64,000 nucleotides of DNA from Congeria kusceri (GCA_027627225.1 CM051029.1:27216548-27280547), one strand, 5' to 3'; positions 44,127 to 55,669 are shown, numbered from the stretch's first letter. Notes: generated from the sequence alone by a model not told the origin. Translations and numbers: made by a program.

Positions 44127-45200
44127 ATGCAGGCATGTTGGAAGAAATTTTATTGGTTGTTCTCACTATTAGCAATAATGTTTGTCTCCTTGACTTTCAT
44201 AACCTATGGTTGTGGCACCAATGGATACCAAAGTAGCAGCAACATTGCCTAGCAATATGGTAGAAGCTTATAGGCATACATGCGAAAACGGCTCTTGCTT
44301 CCAGACTATGCCCCCAACTCTGTATGGGAAGTAGCAGCAACGTTGCCTAGTAATATGGAAGAAGCTTATAGGCATACGTGCGAAAATGGCTCTTGCTTCC
44401 AGACGATGCCCTCAACTCTGAAAAACACATCAGTCGAACCGATAAACAGATGCGTTGATCTGAGGGTTCCGGGATATAAAGTAACACCAATATGCATTTA
44501 CGACCCGAAAGAAGTCGACACTCCCGTGTCGGCATCGCTGTCGGCTCACGGCATTTGGGAAGGTCGTCTGGTGACGGTTGTGCACGAGATTGTATCGCAG
44601 AACCCGGATATGGAGTTTATGGACGTCAGCAGCAATGTCGGCGTTTACACAATCACCGTCACCCAGCGGGGACGCAGAGTGGTGGCCATTGATGCCAACA
44701 GACGTAATCTTGAACTTCTTTTGACGTAATAAGAAATAGGTAAGCTGACGCAGAACGTAACTCTGCTATGGAACGCTTTGTCCGACAAAGTGGAAACAAT
44801 GACCCTGAGATTAGACGCAGGAGCAGCTGCTAAGAATATTGGTGGTAGTTACGTCGAAAAAGTTCAGGGTGAATAAAATTACAGTGCAGGCGGTGACCTT
44901 ATTGGACATTTTGGTAAACGTTCACTGTTTATAAAAATCGACATTGAAGCAAGTGAAATGAATGCTCTCATGGGTGGTGAGCAATTCTTTTATTCGGTGC
45001 CAATCAAGTACGTACTGATGGAATGGATGCATTACAAAAACGATAAACTGTGTTCAGGGGATTATATAATAAATTTCATGGCCGATAGGTCTTTTCAGGC
45101 ATATGATCCTTTAAAAAGAAATCTACCGCTCCAAACCAAAGACAGATACTCCTCGTGGCCAACGGATGTTCTGTGGGTAAAGAACTGGATGTCTCCTTAG
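44127..45200 (+). pseudogene. FkbM-type methyltransferase-like gene, disabled
   Basis: Intronless remnant of an FkbM-like S-adenosylmethionine-dependent methyltransferase. ATG 44127 opens a short N-terminus with a hydrophobic segment (residues about 8-27), suggesting a type II membrane anchor. A 98-bp tandem duplication (units from 44232 and 44330) breaks the frame. The same frame then reopens at 44280 and runs to tandem TAA TAA at 44727-44732, with the SAM-binding motif MDVSSNVGVYT and AIDANRRN. It continues in that frame through a further TAA (about 44873) to the FkbM-typical KIDIEASEMNALMGG and a final TAG at 45200. Upstream of the SAM motif is EIVSQNP. The total length (~350 codons) fits the family. 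Alternatively it is a recently disabled allele; family identity is from motif recall. Confidence 0.75.
44232..44427 (+). repeat. 98-bp tandem duplication in the methyltransferase pseudogene
   Basis: The unit starting AGTAGCAGCAACATTGCCTA is repeated 98 bases later as AGTAGCAGCAACGTTGCCTA, with ~8 differences across the unit. Because 98 is not a multiple of three, it shifts the frame, and the first copy read in frame ends at TAG. Confidence 0.92.
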
Positions 45201-46390
45201 GCCAAACACAAAATGGTGTGGTTCGGGCAACGGTCTCAAAAAGGTTAGGTAGGGTCGGCATTGAGTTTTTCTTTCAACCTTTTTTAAAGACACATTGTGG
45301 TTAAAAAAAACAACATTATAAAAATTATCTAAAATCAGATGAATATGGATTTCACGGACAACAATTGTCGCAAAAAACTTCAGGGTCGAGGGTTTTTCGC
45401 TAGGTAGGGTCGGGTTTGCAGAAACATAGAATTGTTTTGTTTGACCTTAGAGCATTAGAAGTCAACATTGTTATGACAAAATTGATAACTTTATTATTCA
45501 TTATTCAATATGAATTTCTGAAAATGGAATACTTGAGCATTGTGAGCAACAAAATGCATGTTTTTCGTCTTTACACTATATGAACATAATTGGTTTGTAA
45601 GTAATAAAAATGTATTTTAAAGAAAATAGTCTATAATTGTGTGCTGTTACTAGGAGTTCTCTCCTGCTGCCAAACTTCGCATTTCACTTTATTTGTATTT
45701 ATATACATAATCATGTTGTAGATCTACAGTGTGCTTTGTTTTGGGTTATGGGATATTAACACTATGAACTTAGCTTTTCACTTTGTGCATATTTATTCAT
45801 ATACATAATTATGTTGTACAGTGTACTATGTTATAGAATATGGGATATAAACAATATCGCACCTGTAGACAGATGTGCAGCAAATGAATTTTAAAAATGT
45901 CTATTTTCATTCCAAAATGTTTCGAATCACTTTCCCTAACTCTGCAACCAGGCAGTCTATGCACCAGTCACTATCCCCCCAAGAGGAGGGGAGTGGCGGG
46001 CATATACCGAACTGACTGAAAGCGAATCCCGACATACGGAAATTTAACATTCCAAATAATTCCGGTTCACAGAAAAAGATGGCAGACGCGCTTATACACC
46101 TAGCATCTCCCACTGAGGAGAATTAGTTCCCCCAAAAATGAAACTAGTCAAATTCCCCTGGGTCAGCCCGCTGCTCCCCCACTGGGGGAAAAATTGATAT
46201 GACTGTCCAGAAAGCCACAAAGAAATGTAAGAACGATGCTTCTCAGCACCTCTTGGTCCTCGCTGCCCATGGGAGTAAAACCTATAATCTTATTTCGACC
46301 TTAATACTACAGAACTATTCGCATTTTCCAACTATCTAACCCTGAACATTTGAACTGAAAAAGATCTCGGTCACAACATCTACGAATGCA
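45201..46390. other. Intergenic with a two-copy diverged repeat
   Basis: Two diverged units at about 45690-45765 and 45775-45860 share ATTTATATACATAATCATGT / ATTCATATACATAATTATGT and TTGTAxAxCTACAGTGTxCT, TATGGGATAT. A GGTAGGGTCGG motif occurs near 45250 and 45403. No gene seen. Confidence 0.5.
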
Positions 46391-46657
46391 TATGAGGCGC
46401 GTCGTGGGAAAACCGGTCTTAAGGCATGTGTGTAACGTGTCATTCCAGATTAGCCTATGCAGTCCGCACAGGCTCATCTGGGATGGCACTTTGCGCTTTT
46501 ATGGTATTTTCTGTTTCAAGGAAGTCTCTTCTAAACATAAATCCACTGTAGGCGGAAAGTGCCGTCCTGGATAAGCCTGTGCGGACTGCACAGGCTAATC
46601 CGGGATGACACTTTACGCACATGCATTAAGTCCGGCTTTCCCACGACGCGCCTCATA
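46391..46657. mobile_element. Hairpin (MITE-like) element, copy 3, most complete
   Basis: Full-length copy. The left end TATGAGGCGCGTCGTGGGAA (46391) is mirrored by CCCACGACGCGCCTCATA (ending 46657). Inner arms TTCCAGATTAGCCTATGCAG and CTGCACAGGCTAATCCGGGA pair, and a central section TTTCTGTTTCAAGGAAGTCT is shared with the other copies. Flanking AT/TA bases make a short target duplication possible but unprovable. Confidence 0.88.
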
Positions 46658-47915
46658 TATAAAAGCATGGACAAACCTTCGGGGTACGACACCCCAGCCG
46701 TTACAACTAATACACAGTACATCACATTTTTCTAACCTACTGGCCATATCAGTCAACGATTTTGTGATGAAATATGTATTAGTACTTAGTGTGAGTGTAC
46801 AAAAAAAGCCTTACCAATTATAAAGAGTGACAAAATATTATACATGTATTCAGACTTTCATCTTCATAACTGCCAATTGTTCGTTTTAATTTCATTAGAT
46901 AATTCTTTATTAACCGAAAAGCATTTATAAAAAATGTTGATGTTTAAAAAACACACACATATATTATATAAAGTATATAATAAGTTATATAATTATAATG
47001 GTATGTTAGGAGGCATAAACTACTAGTATTATTTAGTATTTGTGTATTGTCTATTTTAAAAAACAAATAAAAATATATAATGATCTGTTAAGAGGAGTAT
47101 AGTATGATTTAGTATGCGAGTTCTGTGTGACGTTTGGATCTAGTCAGTTCTGTGGCGGATAAGTGAAGTATAAGAGAAAAACCAGCTAAGTTACACATTT
47201 TTCAGTTTAAAAATTATTTATGCAGAAAATTCAGTTTAATCTAGTTATCTCCTGTTTCTCTAAAGTACACAAAAGGTGTTGCATGACCAGTAAAGCCATT
47301 AAACGTTTAATTAAGATTTGAAAGAGCAATTACGTAACCCATCTAGAACGAAAACATACTTATTTACATCAGATAAATTGTACTTTAACTCTATATACAA
47401 TGTTCATGTTATTAAGCAATAAAACCGTTTGTCAACAATGAATACATTTCATTTGTTTTGATATACCGCTTTTAAATGCGAATTCTTAAGTTTGCTTAAT
47501 ATTCAAATATGTACATCACAAAGGAATGAACTTTTGTATTACTGATTATGCATTATTTTCTATTTTGCTGACTGTCCCTTGAATATTTTTTAAAATTTTT
47601 ATTAGAGAATATGAAGCCAATAAATTTGCATTCCTAATTTGCTATATTGCATTGTACCACATACGCCAAATATCTTTTTTAAGATATTTCTTGTTTCTTC
47701 TGTTTGCTAATTATTCATTTCCAACTGTCAAATATTAAGTTTTATTAAATCATTTTGTTCAGGATATTGAAGGGGATTTTCAACAGTATTTCACATAAAT
47801 ATAGACAAAATCATTTAACCAAGATTATTTCCTGTTGTTGTCTTTTTCCAAATTTATTTATCGAGTAGCTACTATGTATTGATGGAATCATTATAAAAAA
47901 AATTACCAGGTCTGG
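46658..47915. other. AT-rich intergenic, no gene recognised
   Basis: Very AT-rich sequence (for example TATATAAAGTATATAATAAG near 46970). No coding or repeat structure supported. Confidence 0.5.
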
Positions 47916-48485
47916 TAGGTCTGTTGGTTTTCATGGTTTCCGGATGATAACTTGAGAAAGGCTTTACATATTCAAACAGTTTATGTACACATGTGTAACA
48001 TCAAAGAATACAAGTCAAGCTTGACTTTGGTTACAAACCACTAAATTTTTATAGAGTTATGGCCCCTATGTGACTTAAATTCCCTAAAAACATGGTTTCT
48101 GGACGATAACTCAAGAATGGCTTGACATATTCAAATAATTATTGGTACACTAAATTTTGACAGAGTTATGGCCCCTTTTTGACTTAAATTCCCTAAAAAC
48201 ATGATTTCCAGACAATAACTCCTGAAAGGCTCCACATATTTAAATTATTGTTGATACATAGGTGTAACATCATAAAATACAGGTCAAGTTCAACTTTGGA
48301 TACAAACCACTAAATGTTGACAGAGTTATGGCTCCTATTGAAATTCATTTTTTCCAAATACACTGTTAAGCATTCACAAATTAAAGCATTCTGTGTGAGT
48401 CCATTTCTTTCAAATGGATGCCATTGTTTTGTGACAGGCCATATTGTGGGGGTATATCCGTCACTCATGTGACAATTCTAGTTTT
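47916..48485 (+). repeat. Mollusc-type repeat with GAGTTATGGCCCC units
   Basis: About three diverged ~125-150-bp units share GATAACT(C/T)(A/G)AGAA(A/T)GGCT, CACTAAAT(T/G)TTGACAG, AGAGTTATGGCCCCT and TGACTTAAATTCCCTAAAAA. The right end reads GTGGGGGTATATCCGTCACT-CATGTGACAATTCTAG. This modular layout is a recurrent mollusc repeat type. No coding. Confidence 0.7.
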
Positions 48486-49031
48486 TCTGACTTTAATCCT
48501 TACACTGGACTTCATGGTTGCAATTTTGGAAGTCCTGTGACCAAAACAGAGAGTAAATTCTCCCAGACGTCCCATAGTGCAAGCCCTTGCCATCAATTAC
48601 TATTGTTTATTTAATCAAATACTACTACTTGTAAAATGTTTAGAAAAACAAGACCATAGTATTTAATGATGCTTCAATATTAATTTTGTGTAAATCAACT
48701 ATATTTTTGCACATTCTATCGTCGATCTACCATCGATACACCACATTAATAATAGAACTAGTAATCTTTTTTCAAGGATATTAAAATATAACTAACAAGT
48801 GAAAATAAATCTTGCCGTCTCTTTTCTTAGCCTTGTAGGAAAGCTTGTATTATATTACAATATTACGCATTTTTACCGTCCAACATTTAAGAAATTAAAC
48901 CACCACACTGCTAAACTAAACTTAAACTGTATAAACTCACAGCTTGAAACATTGAAATGATCAAAACGACGAGTTGCATGTTGAACTGAAATCTAGTTAG
49001 GTTAATTGAAGAAATGCTTCAACAACATTAA
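48486..49031. other. Intergenic, no gene recognised
   Basis: AT-rich, nothing supported. Confidence 0.4.
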
Positions 49032-49486
49032 AGGGATCTGTTCACAAACTGACAAGTTTCCAACTTTTTGCCACCGATTCCAAAAATAAAAGAACTATGT
49101 ATATAAAGGAGCAACTAAAACTACGAACATAGAAATATACTGTAAATACCGTTTCATTAATGAGTAGTCATCAGTTGAAATTTATAAAATTATAAAGCGT
49201 TTGTAACACTCAAAGATGAAATGATTTGGAGTGATTGTTGTTTTTGTTAAAATTGTTGACAACTGGTGGGTCACTTACTTAAAGTAAAAAATGCAGAGAC
49301 AAATATAGAAAGCAGAATGGCCAAGTGGTTAAGGCATTAGCCTTTTGATCTGGAGGTCTGAGGTTGGGAGCAAATTTTTTTCCTTTTTTTTAAATATCCT
49401 TTTCTTGTTATTATATGCTTAAGTCTGTCAGTTAAGAAATGTAATGGCATACTTCAAGACATGCAAAAATCTGTGAACAAGTCCCT
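49032..49486 (+). mobile_element. Inverted-repeat element with tRNA-like core, copy 2
   Basis: The left end AGGGATCTGTTCACA (49032) is mirrored by TGTGAACAAGTCCCT (ending 49486), 15 bp with two mismatches. The core contains AGAATGGCCAAGTGGTTAAG, an A-box-bearing tRNA 5' half, followed by GGTCTGAGGTTGGGAGC where the B box has decayed, then a T-rich run. It aligns inverted with 41056-41542. This combination of terminal inverted repeats and a Pol III-type head is unusual. Confidence 0.78.
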
Positions 49487-49492
49487 ATAAGG

Positions 49493-50378
49493 CTCATTTG
49501 ATAATTTAACTTGAATGGAGCTGTAGGGTAAGTAAGTGACTGAAAATTTAACTTGAATGGAGTTGTAGGGTAAGTAAATGACTGAAAATTTAACTTGAAT
49601 GGAGTTGTAGGGTAAGTAAGTGACTGAAAATTTAACTTGAATGGAGTTGTAGGGTAAGTAAGTGACTGAAAATTTAACTTGAATGGAGTTGTAGGCTAAG
49701 TAAGTGACTGAAAATGTAACTTGAATGGAGTTGTAGGGTAAGTAAGTGACTGAAATTTAACTTGAATGGAGTTGCAGGGTAAGTAAGTGACTGAAAATTT
49801 AACTTGAATGGAGTTGCAGGGTAAGTAAGTGACAGAAAATTTAACTTGAATGGAGTTGTAGGGTAAGTAAGTGACTGAACATTTAACTTGAATGGATTTG
49901 TAGGGTAAGTGACTGAAAATTTAACTTGAATGGAGTTGTAGGGTAAGAAAGTGACTGAAAATTTAACTTGAATGGAGTTGTAGGGTAAGTAAGTGACTGA
50001 AAATTTAACTTGAATGGAGTTGTAGGGTAAGTAAGTGACTGAAAATTTAACTTGAATGGAGTTGTAGGCTAAGTAAGTGACTGAAAATGTAACTTGAATG
50101 GAGTTGTAGGGTAAGTAAGTGACTGAAAATTTAACTTGAATGGAGTTGCAGGGTAAGTAAGTGACTGAAAATTTAACTTGAATGGAGTTGCAGGGTAAGT
50201 AAGTGACTGAAAATTTAACTTGAATGGAGTTGCAGGGTAAGTAAGTGACTGAAAATTTAACTTGAATGGAGTTGTAGGGTAAGTAAGTGACTGAACATTT
50301 AACTTGAATGGAGTTGTAGGGTAAGTAAGTGACTGAAAATTTAACTTGAATGGAGTTGTAGGGTAAGTGACTGAAAAT
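49493..50378 (+). repeat. 42-bp minisatellite, about 21 copies
   Basis: The unit AACTTGAATGGAGTTGTAGG plus GTAAGTAAGTGACTGAAAATTT is repeated from about 49507 to 50378, with variants TTGTAGG/TTGCAGG/TAGGCTAAG and deletions of GTAA. Blocks of variant types recur (for example GGCTAAG followed by AAAATGTAAC at 49693 and again at 50069), suggesting a duplicated higher-order block. It lies just beyond the 3' end of COG3. Confidence 0.94.
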
Positions 50379-50976
50379 TCAACACTTCAAATAATATTGA
50401 TATTTGTATTCATTTTATTTTCAAATTTAATAATATACACAGTCATGTTACTCAACTCAGTTAAGCTTCTAACTACTAGATAATGACTTTCATTAGCAGT
50501 AATTAAGAACATACTTCACTGGATCCCGAGATTGTATCAATTCAAAATGGGAGAAAACTATACTACAGATCTACGTAGTACCGGTATTAAAGACACCTCC
50601 ATTACCCTACTGTCACTCGATGCAAGACAAGCGACACAATCAAGCGCATTTTAGTCTAGTGAACTTGATTTTTTATTCAAAGTCTGTAACACGATTCATT
50701 GAAAACAGTTTATTCATGACAAGGGTATGACGTTGCCTCTAGTATCACTATCATTTAATGACATCTTAACAAATAAATATGCCTTTCCTTATGTGTCCCT
50801 ACATTAAACGTTAAGTATATTTACTATGTGTGAGTAAAACCGGTTTACATAAATACATCTAGTAAGCTTCTGCTTATACGTAGAAGATTATCTCCATGCC
50901 AAAAGGATGAAATTGGAAATTCTGGTGCCCAGAATATATCAACATCCCATTGTGAGCACAGTTGTTGTCCACGTGT
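50379..50976 (-). other. Probable 3' UTR and polyadenylation region of COG3
   Basis: Downstream (minus sense) of the COG3 stop codon. AATAAA on the minus strand is present as TTTATT at about 50709 and about 50669, which would give a 3' UTR of roughly 250-320 bases. No other feature seen. Confidence 0.45.
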
Positions 50977-51009
50977 TTACGCCTTGGCCGTCATTAAAAG
51001 CAGATTAAT
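50977..51009 (-). CDS. COG3: COG3, last coding exon (33 bases)
   Basis: On the minus strand, directly after a strong polypyrimidine acceptor (CTTTTTCTTTTCCAG), the bases encode INLLLMTAKA and TAA. Joined in phase 0 to the exon ending at 59676 this gives ACPRAEQ-INLLLMTAKA, which parallels the COG3 C-terminus as I recall it from vertebrates (ACPSxEQ-LxLLL...K). COG3 is a lobe A subunit of the conserved oligomeric Golgi complex, which tethers retrograde vesicles at the Golgi. The exon is tiny and is separated from its neighbour by 8.67 kb. Supported by the acceptor, phase and residue pattern. Confidence 0.82.
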   Translation of the reverse strand: MNLLLMTAKA

Positions 51010-51124
51010 CTGGAAAAGAAAAAGAAAAGAAACTCAACAAAAATAAACATTTACACAATATACGTTACACTGTGTATACCACAAATCATATTACACATAA
51101 TTCATTTGCTATTAATTTACATGG

Positions 51125-51200
51125 CGAGGGTTGAGCATGAAACTATTGTATCTGATATAGAAATGTTAAGCAGATAAAACAGTTTATCTCTCAACCCTCG
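51125..51200. repeat. Small palindromic element in the last COG3 intron
   Basis: CGAGGGTTGAG at 51125 is mirrored perfectly by CTCAACCCTCG ending at 51200. The 44-base stretch 51131-51174 (GTTGAGCATGAAACTATTGT...GAAATGTTAAGCAG) recurs in inverted orientation at 61159-61202 with one mismatch. Confidence 0.8.
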
Positions 51201-51984
51201 ATGGAATAATTGTAAGCATTACTTCCTTTTTTGTTATACAAGAATAGAAGTAATAGTGTCACTAGTGTCATATAATTAATATGAATATTAATGTGTGTGA
51301 GCAAGGAACATAGTTTCTTGCACACATATGTATTAAAGCAGCAGTCCAGAAATATTTTAATAAAAATAAAACTTTGCATAAATGGTTTCTCATGTACATT
51401 TTACAGATCAAAATACAAAAAATCTGTAAAATCGGTCAAATAATAACGTTTTGGTAACTTATTATCGTATAGTGATCTGTATGCGATAGCTGGTGATGCC
51501 TCTGGAGTAAATTAGCATGTACATTAGTGTATATTCCGTTCGTACCAAGCGTTTTCAAACATAGACGTCATAAAACACCTTTCGTAAATAAGAAACAGTT
51601 TTCAGTCGAATAAACATCATTAACATTCATTAGAACTAATGTCAATTTACAATAAATTGAATTATACTCTATGGACTGCGGCTTAAACAGACCCCTAATG
51701 GACGGGGGGGGGGATTTATAAAACCCTACACCCCACCCCCATCCACATACCATCCAACGGTGTGACCTTGACCTTGGATTCATAATGTTATAATACATCA
51801 TTTCCTCTGCACATCCTCTCAATGCAATATACATCTGTGTAATTTATTTTTAACATTTCAAAATCTATCTATGAATGAAAGAACATGCATTGTGTGATGG
51901 GCAGATGGACTGACAGTTGGAATAAAACACACACAAAGTCCTGTTCATATGTAATATAGAATGAACAGAAAGCTTTTGTTTGTT
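51201..51984. other. COG3 last intron, unassigned part
   Basis: Contains a G-run (GGACGGGGGGGGGGATT near 51700) and AT-rich sequence. No exon seen. Confidence 0.4.
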
Positions 51985-52264
51985 TGTTTGGATTTTTTGC
52001 CGTATTCAACAGTATTTCAGTCATATAACGGCGGTCAGTTAACCTACTCACACTTTTCCTGGGTAAGCTGGTTTACCAGTACTAAGTGCACATACTTATG
52101 CCAGTAATTGACAACTGCCCTACTTGAATCAGAGGTAGGGGGAAAATGGCCATAGAAATAATTTCATTACCAATCCCCACACGAGTTATGTGGCCGGGCT
52201 GGGAATCGAACCCACGATCCTCGGATTTGTAGTCCAGCGCTCTACCGAGCTAGCCGGCCCGGCT
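51985..52264 (-). mobile_element. tRNA-headed SINE, family B, copy 2
   Basis: Minus-strand copy of the SINE at 36829. The head is GCCGGCTAGCTCGGTAGAGC with B box GTGGGTTCGATTCCC. The body has ATTATTTCTATGGCCATT, TACCTCTGATTCAAGT, GTAGGTTAACTGACCG and GTTATATGACTGAAATACTG. The tail has (CAAA)n. It lies inside the last COG3 intron in the same orientation as the gene. Confidence 0.86.
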
Positions 52265-52329
52265 ACAGAAAGCTATCAAATTCCAATCTATAGACACCTT
52301 TCAAGTGAATATCTGCTGTATTGAGAAGT

Positions 52330-53040
52330 ACAGTCTGCTTATAAGCAACTATTCAGTGCATTTCAGTGAACAAGCCGTTTTAAAGCAACTCTTCAATGTA
52401 TTTCAGTGAACAAGCCGTTTTAAAGCAACTCTTCAGTGCATTTCAGTGAACAAGCCGTTTTAAAGCAACTCTTCAATGTATTTCAGTGAACAAGCCGTTT
52501 TAAAGCAACTCTTCAGTGCATTTCAGTGAACAAGCCGTTTTAAAGCAACTATTCAGTGTATTTCAGTGAACAAGCCGTTTTAAAGCAACTCTTCAGTGCA
52601 TTTCAGTGAACAAGCCGTTTTAAAGCAACTATTCAGTGTATTTCAGTGAACAAGCCGTTTTAAAGCAACTATTCAGTGCATTTCAGTGAACAAGCCGTTT
52701 TAAAGCAACTATTCAGTGTATTTCAGTGAACAAGCCGTTTTAAAGCAACTCTTCAGTGCATTTCAGTGAACAAGCCGTTTTAAAGCAACTATTTAGTGTA
52801 TTTCAGTGAACAAGCCGTTTTAAAGCAACTATTCAGTGTATTTCAGTGAACAAGCCGTTTTAAAGCAACTATTCAGTGTATTTCAGTGAACAAGCTGTTT
52901 TAAAGCAACTATTTAGTGTATTTCAGTGAACAAGCCGTTTTAAAGCAACTATTCAGTGTATTTCAGTGAACAAGCCGTTTTAAAGCAACTATTTAGTGTA
53001 TTTCAGTGAACAAGCCGTTTTAAAGCAACTATTTAGTGCC
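52330..53040 (+). repeat. 40-bp minisatellite, about 18 copies
   Basis: The unit TTTCAGTGAACAAGCCGTTT plus TAAAGCAACTATTCAGTGTA is repeated with variants CTTCAATGTA, CTTCAGTGCA and ATTTAGTGTA that partly alternate, implying an 80-bp higher-order period in the first half. Degenerate copies trail to about 53300. Located in the last COG3 intron. Confidence 0.94.
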
Positions 53041-53536
53041 TACTGCCTAGCCATGAACTGGCCATCACAACCGTTCACTGTTTTGAACTTGCAACATTAA
53101 AGCAAGTATTCATCACATTTAGTGAGCATGACTGTGTTTTAAAGCAGCCATCATTTCCTATCAATAAGTGACAGCTATTTACTGCATTCCCGTGAACAGT
53201 CAGTTCACATTGGGTCAGCTTTAAATCAATTTTTCACAGCTTTTCCATGAACAGGCAGCTTTAAGGCAACCGTTCACTCTCATGTCACTGACGATTTAGA
53301 GGACTATTCAACGCAATGACACCTGCCAGTCATTAACTGTCAAACATCAAAGGCCACTGCATGTTGCCAAAAACTAGATCTGTCAAAATGACCAGACCCG
53401 TCAAACGACCAGACAGTGTATAAGCTCCATCAAAGGCACAGTTTCTCAGTCCAGTAAAATGAAAAATGGTATTTGAATGCACAGCAAATGCAAACTGGTC
53501 ACCCTTTTTTATCTGAGAGAATAATACCATTTTTGG

Positions 53537-55340
53537 AACAAGAGGGCCACGATGGCCCTAGGTCGCTCACTTGAGTTTAAGGCATCCCAGTTTTGACCCC
53601 AGGGGCTTCATTTGAACAACCTTTGTAGAAGACCAGTATACAATGTTACATACCAAATATGAAACCTCTTGGCCTTGCGGTTTCAGAGGAGAAGATTCTT
53701 GAAGTAATTTTGTTATTTAAGTCTATACAAACAACGTGACCCCCGGGCCGTGGCCAGTTTTGACCCAGGGCATCATGTGAACAATCTTTGTAGAGGACCC
53801 CTATACATTGTTACCAACCAAATACCAAACCTCTCGGCCTTGCGGTTTCAGAGAAGAAAATTTTCAAAGTCATTTCCATATTTAAGTCTATATAAACAAT
53901 GTGACCCTCGGGTCGTGGCCAGTTTTTACCCCAGGAGCATCATTTGAACATGGCCAGTTTTTACCCCAGGAAAATCATTTGAACAATCTTTGTAGATGAC
54001 CACTATGCAATGTTACATACCAAATATGAAACCTCTAGTCCTTGCAGTTTCAGTGGAGACGATTTTTGCAGTAATTTTGCTGTTTAAGTCTATATAATCC
54101 ATGTGACCCCGGGGCGTGGACAGTTTTGACCCCAGGGGTATCATTTTAACAATCTTTGTAGAGAACCCCTATACAATGTTACCAACTAAATACCAAACCT
54201 CTGGGCCATGCGGTTTCGGAGATTTTCAAAGTCATTTAGCTATCTTAGTCTATATAAACCATGTGACCACCGGGGCGTGGCCAGTTTTAACACCAGGGGC
54301 ATCAGTTGAACAATCTTTGTAGAGGACCACTATGCAATATGACATAACAAATATTTTTAAAGTCATTTTGTTATTTAAGTCTATATAAACCATGTGACCC
54401 CCGGGGCGTGGCCAGTTTTGACCCCAGGGGCATCAATTGAACAATGTTTGTAGAGGACCACTATGAAATGTTACATACCAAATATGAAACCTCTGGACCT
54501 TGCGGTTTCAGAGGAGAAGATTTTTAAAGTCATTTTGCTATTTAAGTCTATATAAACAATGTTACCCCTGGGGTGTGGCCAGTTTTGACCCCAGGGGCAT
54601 AATTTGAACAGTCTTTGCAGAGGACCACTAGAAGATGCCACATACCAAATATGAAACCACTGGGCTTTTGAAGTAATTTTGCTATTTAGGTCTGTATATA
54701 CAATGTGACCCCCGGGGCGGAGCCAGTTTTGACCCCAGGGGCATCATTTGAACAATCTTTATACAGGACCACTATACAATGTTACCAACCATATACCAAA
54801 CCTCTAGGCCTTGCGGTTTCAGAGAAGATTGTTAAAGTCATTTAGCCATTTAAGTCTATATAAAGCATGTGACCCCCGGGGCGTGGCCAGTTTTGACCCC
54901 AGGGGCATCATTTGAATAATCTTTGTAGAGGACAACTATGCAATGTTACATACCAAATATGAAACCTCTGGGCCCTGCGGTTTCAGAGGAGAAGATTTTT
55001 AAAGTTATTTTGCTATGTAAGTCTATATAACCATGTGACAAGTTTTGACTCCAGGGGCATCATTTGAACAATTTTTATAGAGCACCACTAGAAGATGCCA
55101 AATACCAAATATGAAAGCTCTCAGCCATGCAGCTTCAGAGAAGATTTTTAAAGTTTTCACTTTTTAAATCTATTTTCAGCTCTGGTGACCTACATATGCA
55201 ACGGACCGAAACGATTTGAACAATTTTGAAAGGTCACCCAAGGATCATTCCTGTGAAGTTTGGTGAAAATCTGCCCAGCGGTTTAGGCGATGTTGTTTGA
55301 ATGAAAATGTTGACGCACGACGGATGACGTATGAATAGTA
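53537..55340 (+). repeat. GAGGGCC-ended mollusc repeat with ~165-bp internal units
   Basis: Starts AACAAGAGGGCCACGATGGC, a hairpin end. It continues as about ten ~165-bp units (CCAGTTTTGACCCCAGGGGC, ATCATTTGAACAATCTTTGT, ACATACCAAATATGAAACCT, CTTGCGGTTTCAGAGGAGAA, TTTAAGTCTATATAAAC, GTGACCCCCGGGGCGTGG). It ends with GGTCACCCAAGGATCATTCC-TGTGAAGTTTGGTGAAAATC and GACGCACGACGGATGACG. The start matches the end of the repeat at 21281-22905 in the other orientation. No coding. Last COG3 intron. Confidence 0.82.
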
Positions 55341-55669
55341 TGCTAATAACTGGTACTAATACAATTTGTTTATAGAATAATACCTTATTTAAAGAATCAA
55401 ATGCACAAATTTATGTCATATTTTATTTCATTATATATGAATGAAGATACTATCCCATCAAAATTAAGTTAAAAACTGCCCCCCCCCCACCCCCTCCGAA
55501 AAAAGCAACAAAATGCATAAATGCATGACCTTCAACCAAAGTGTAGGTCATTCCATCATGAAATCTGCAGATGATCTCAATATGACGAACAATTAAGCCC
55601 ATTTTTTGCACAGATTAATCGGAAGATGACCTGGGTGTAATCAAATCCAGACTGAATGCACTACTGGCG

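Noticed and set aside
52180..52264. Possible functional tRNA gene (minus strand)
   Set aside because: The tRNA-like block continues into a SINE body shared with 36829; it is a SINE head.
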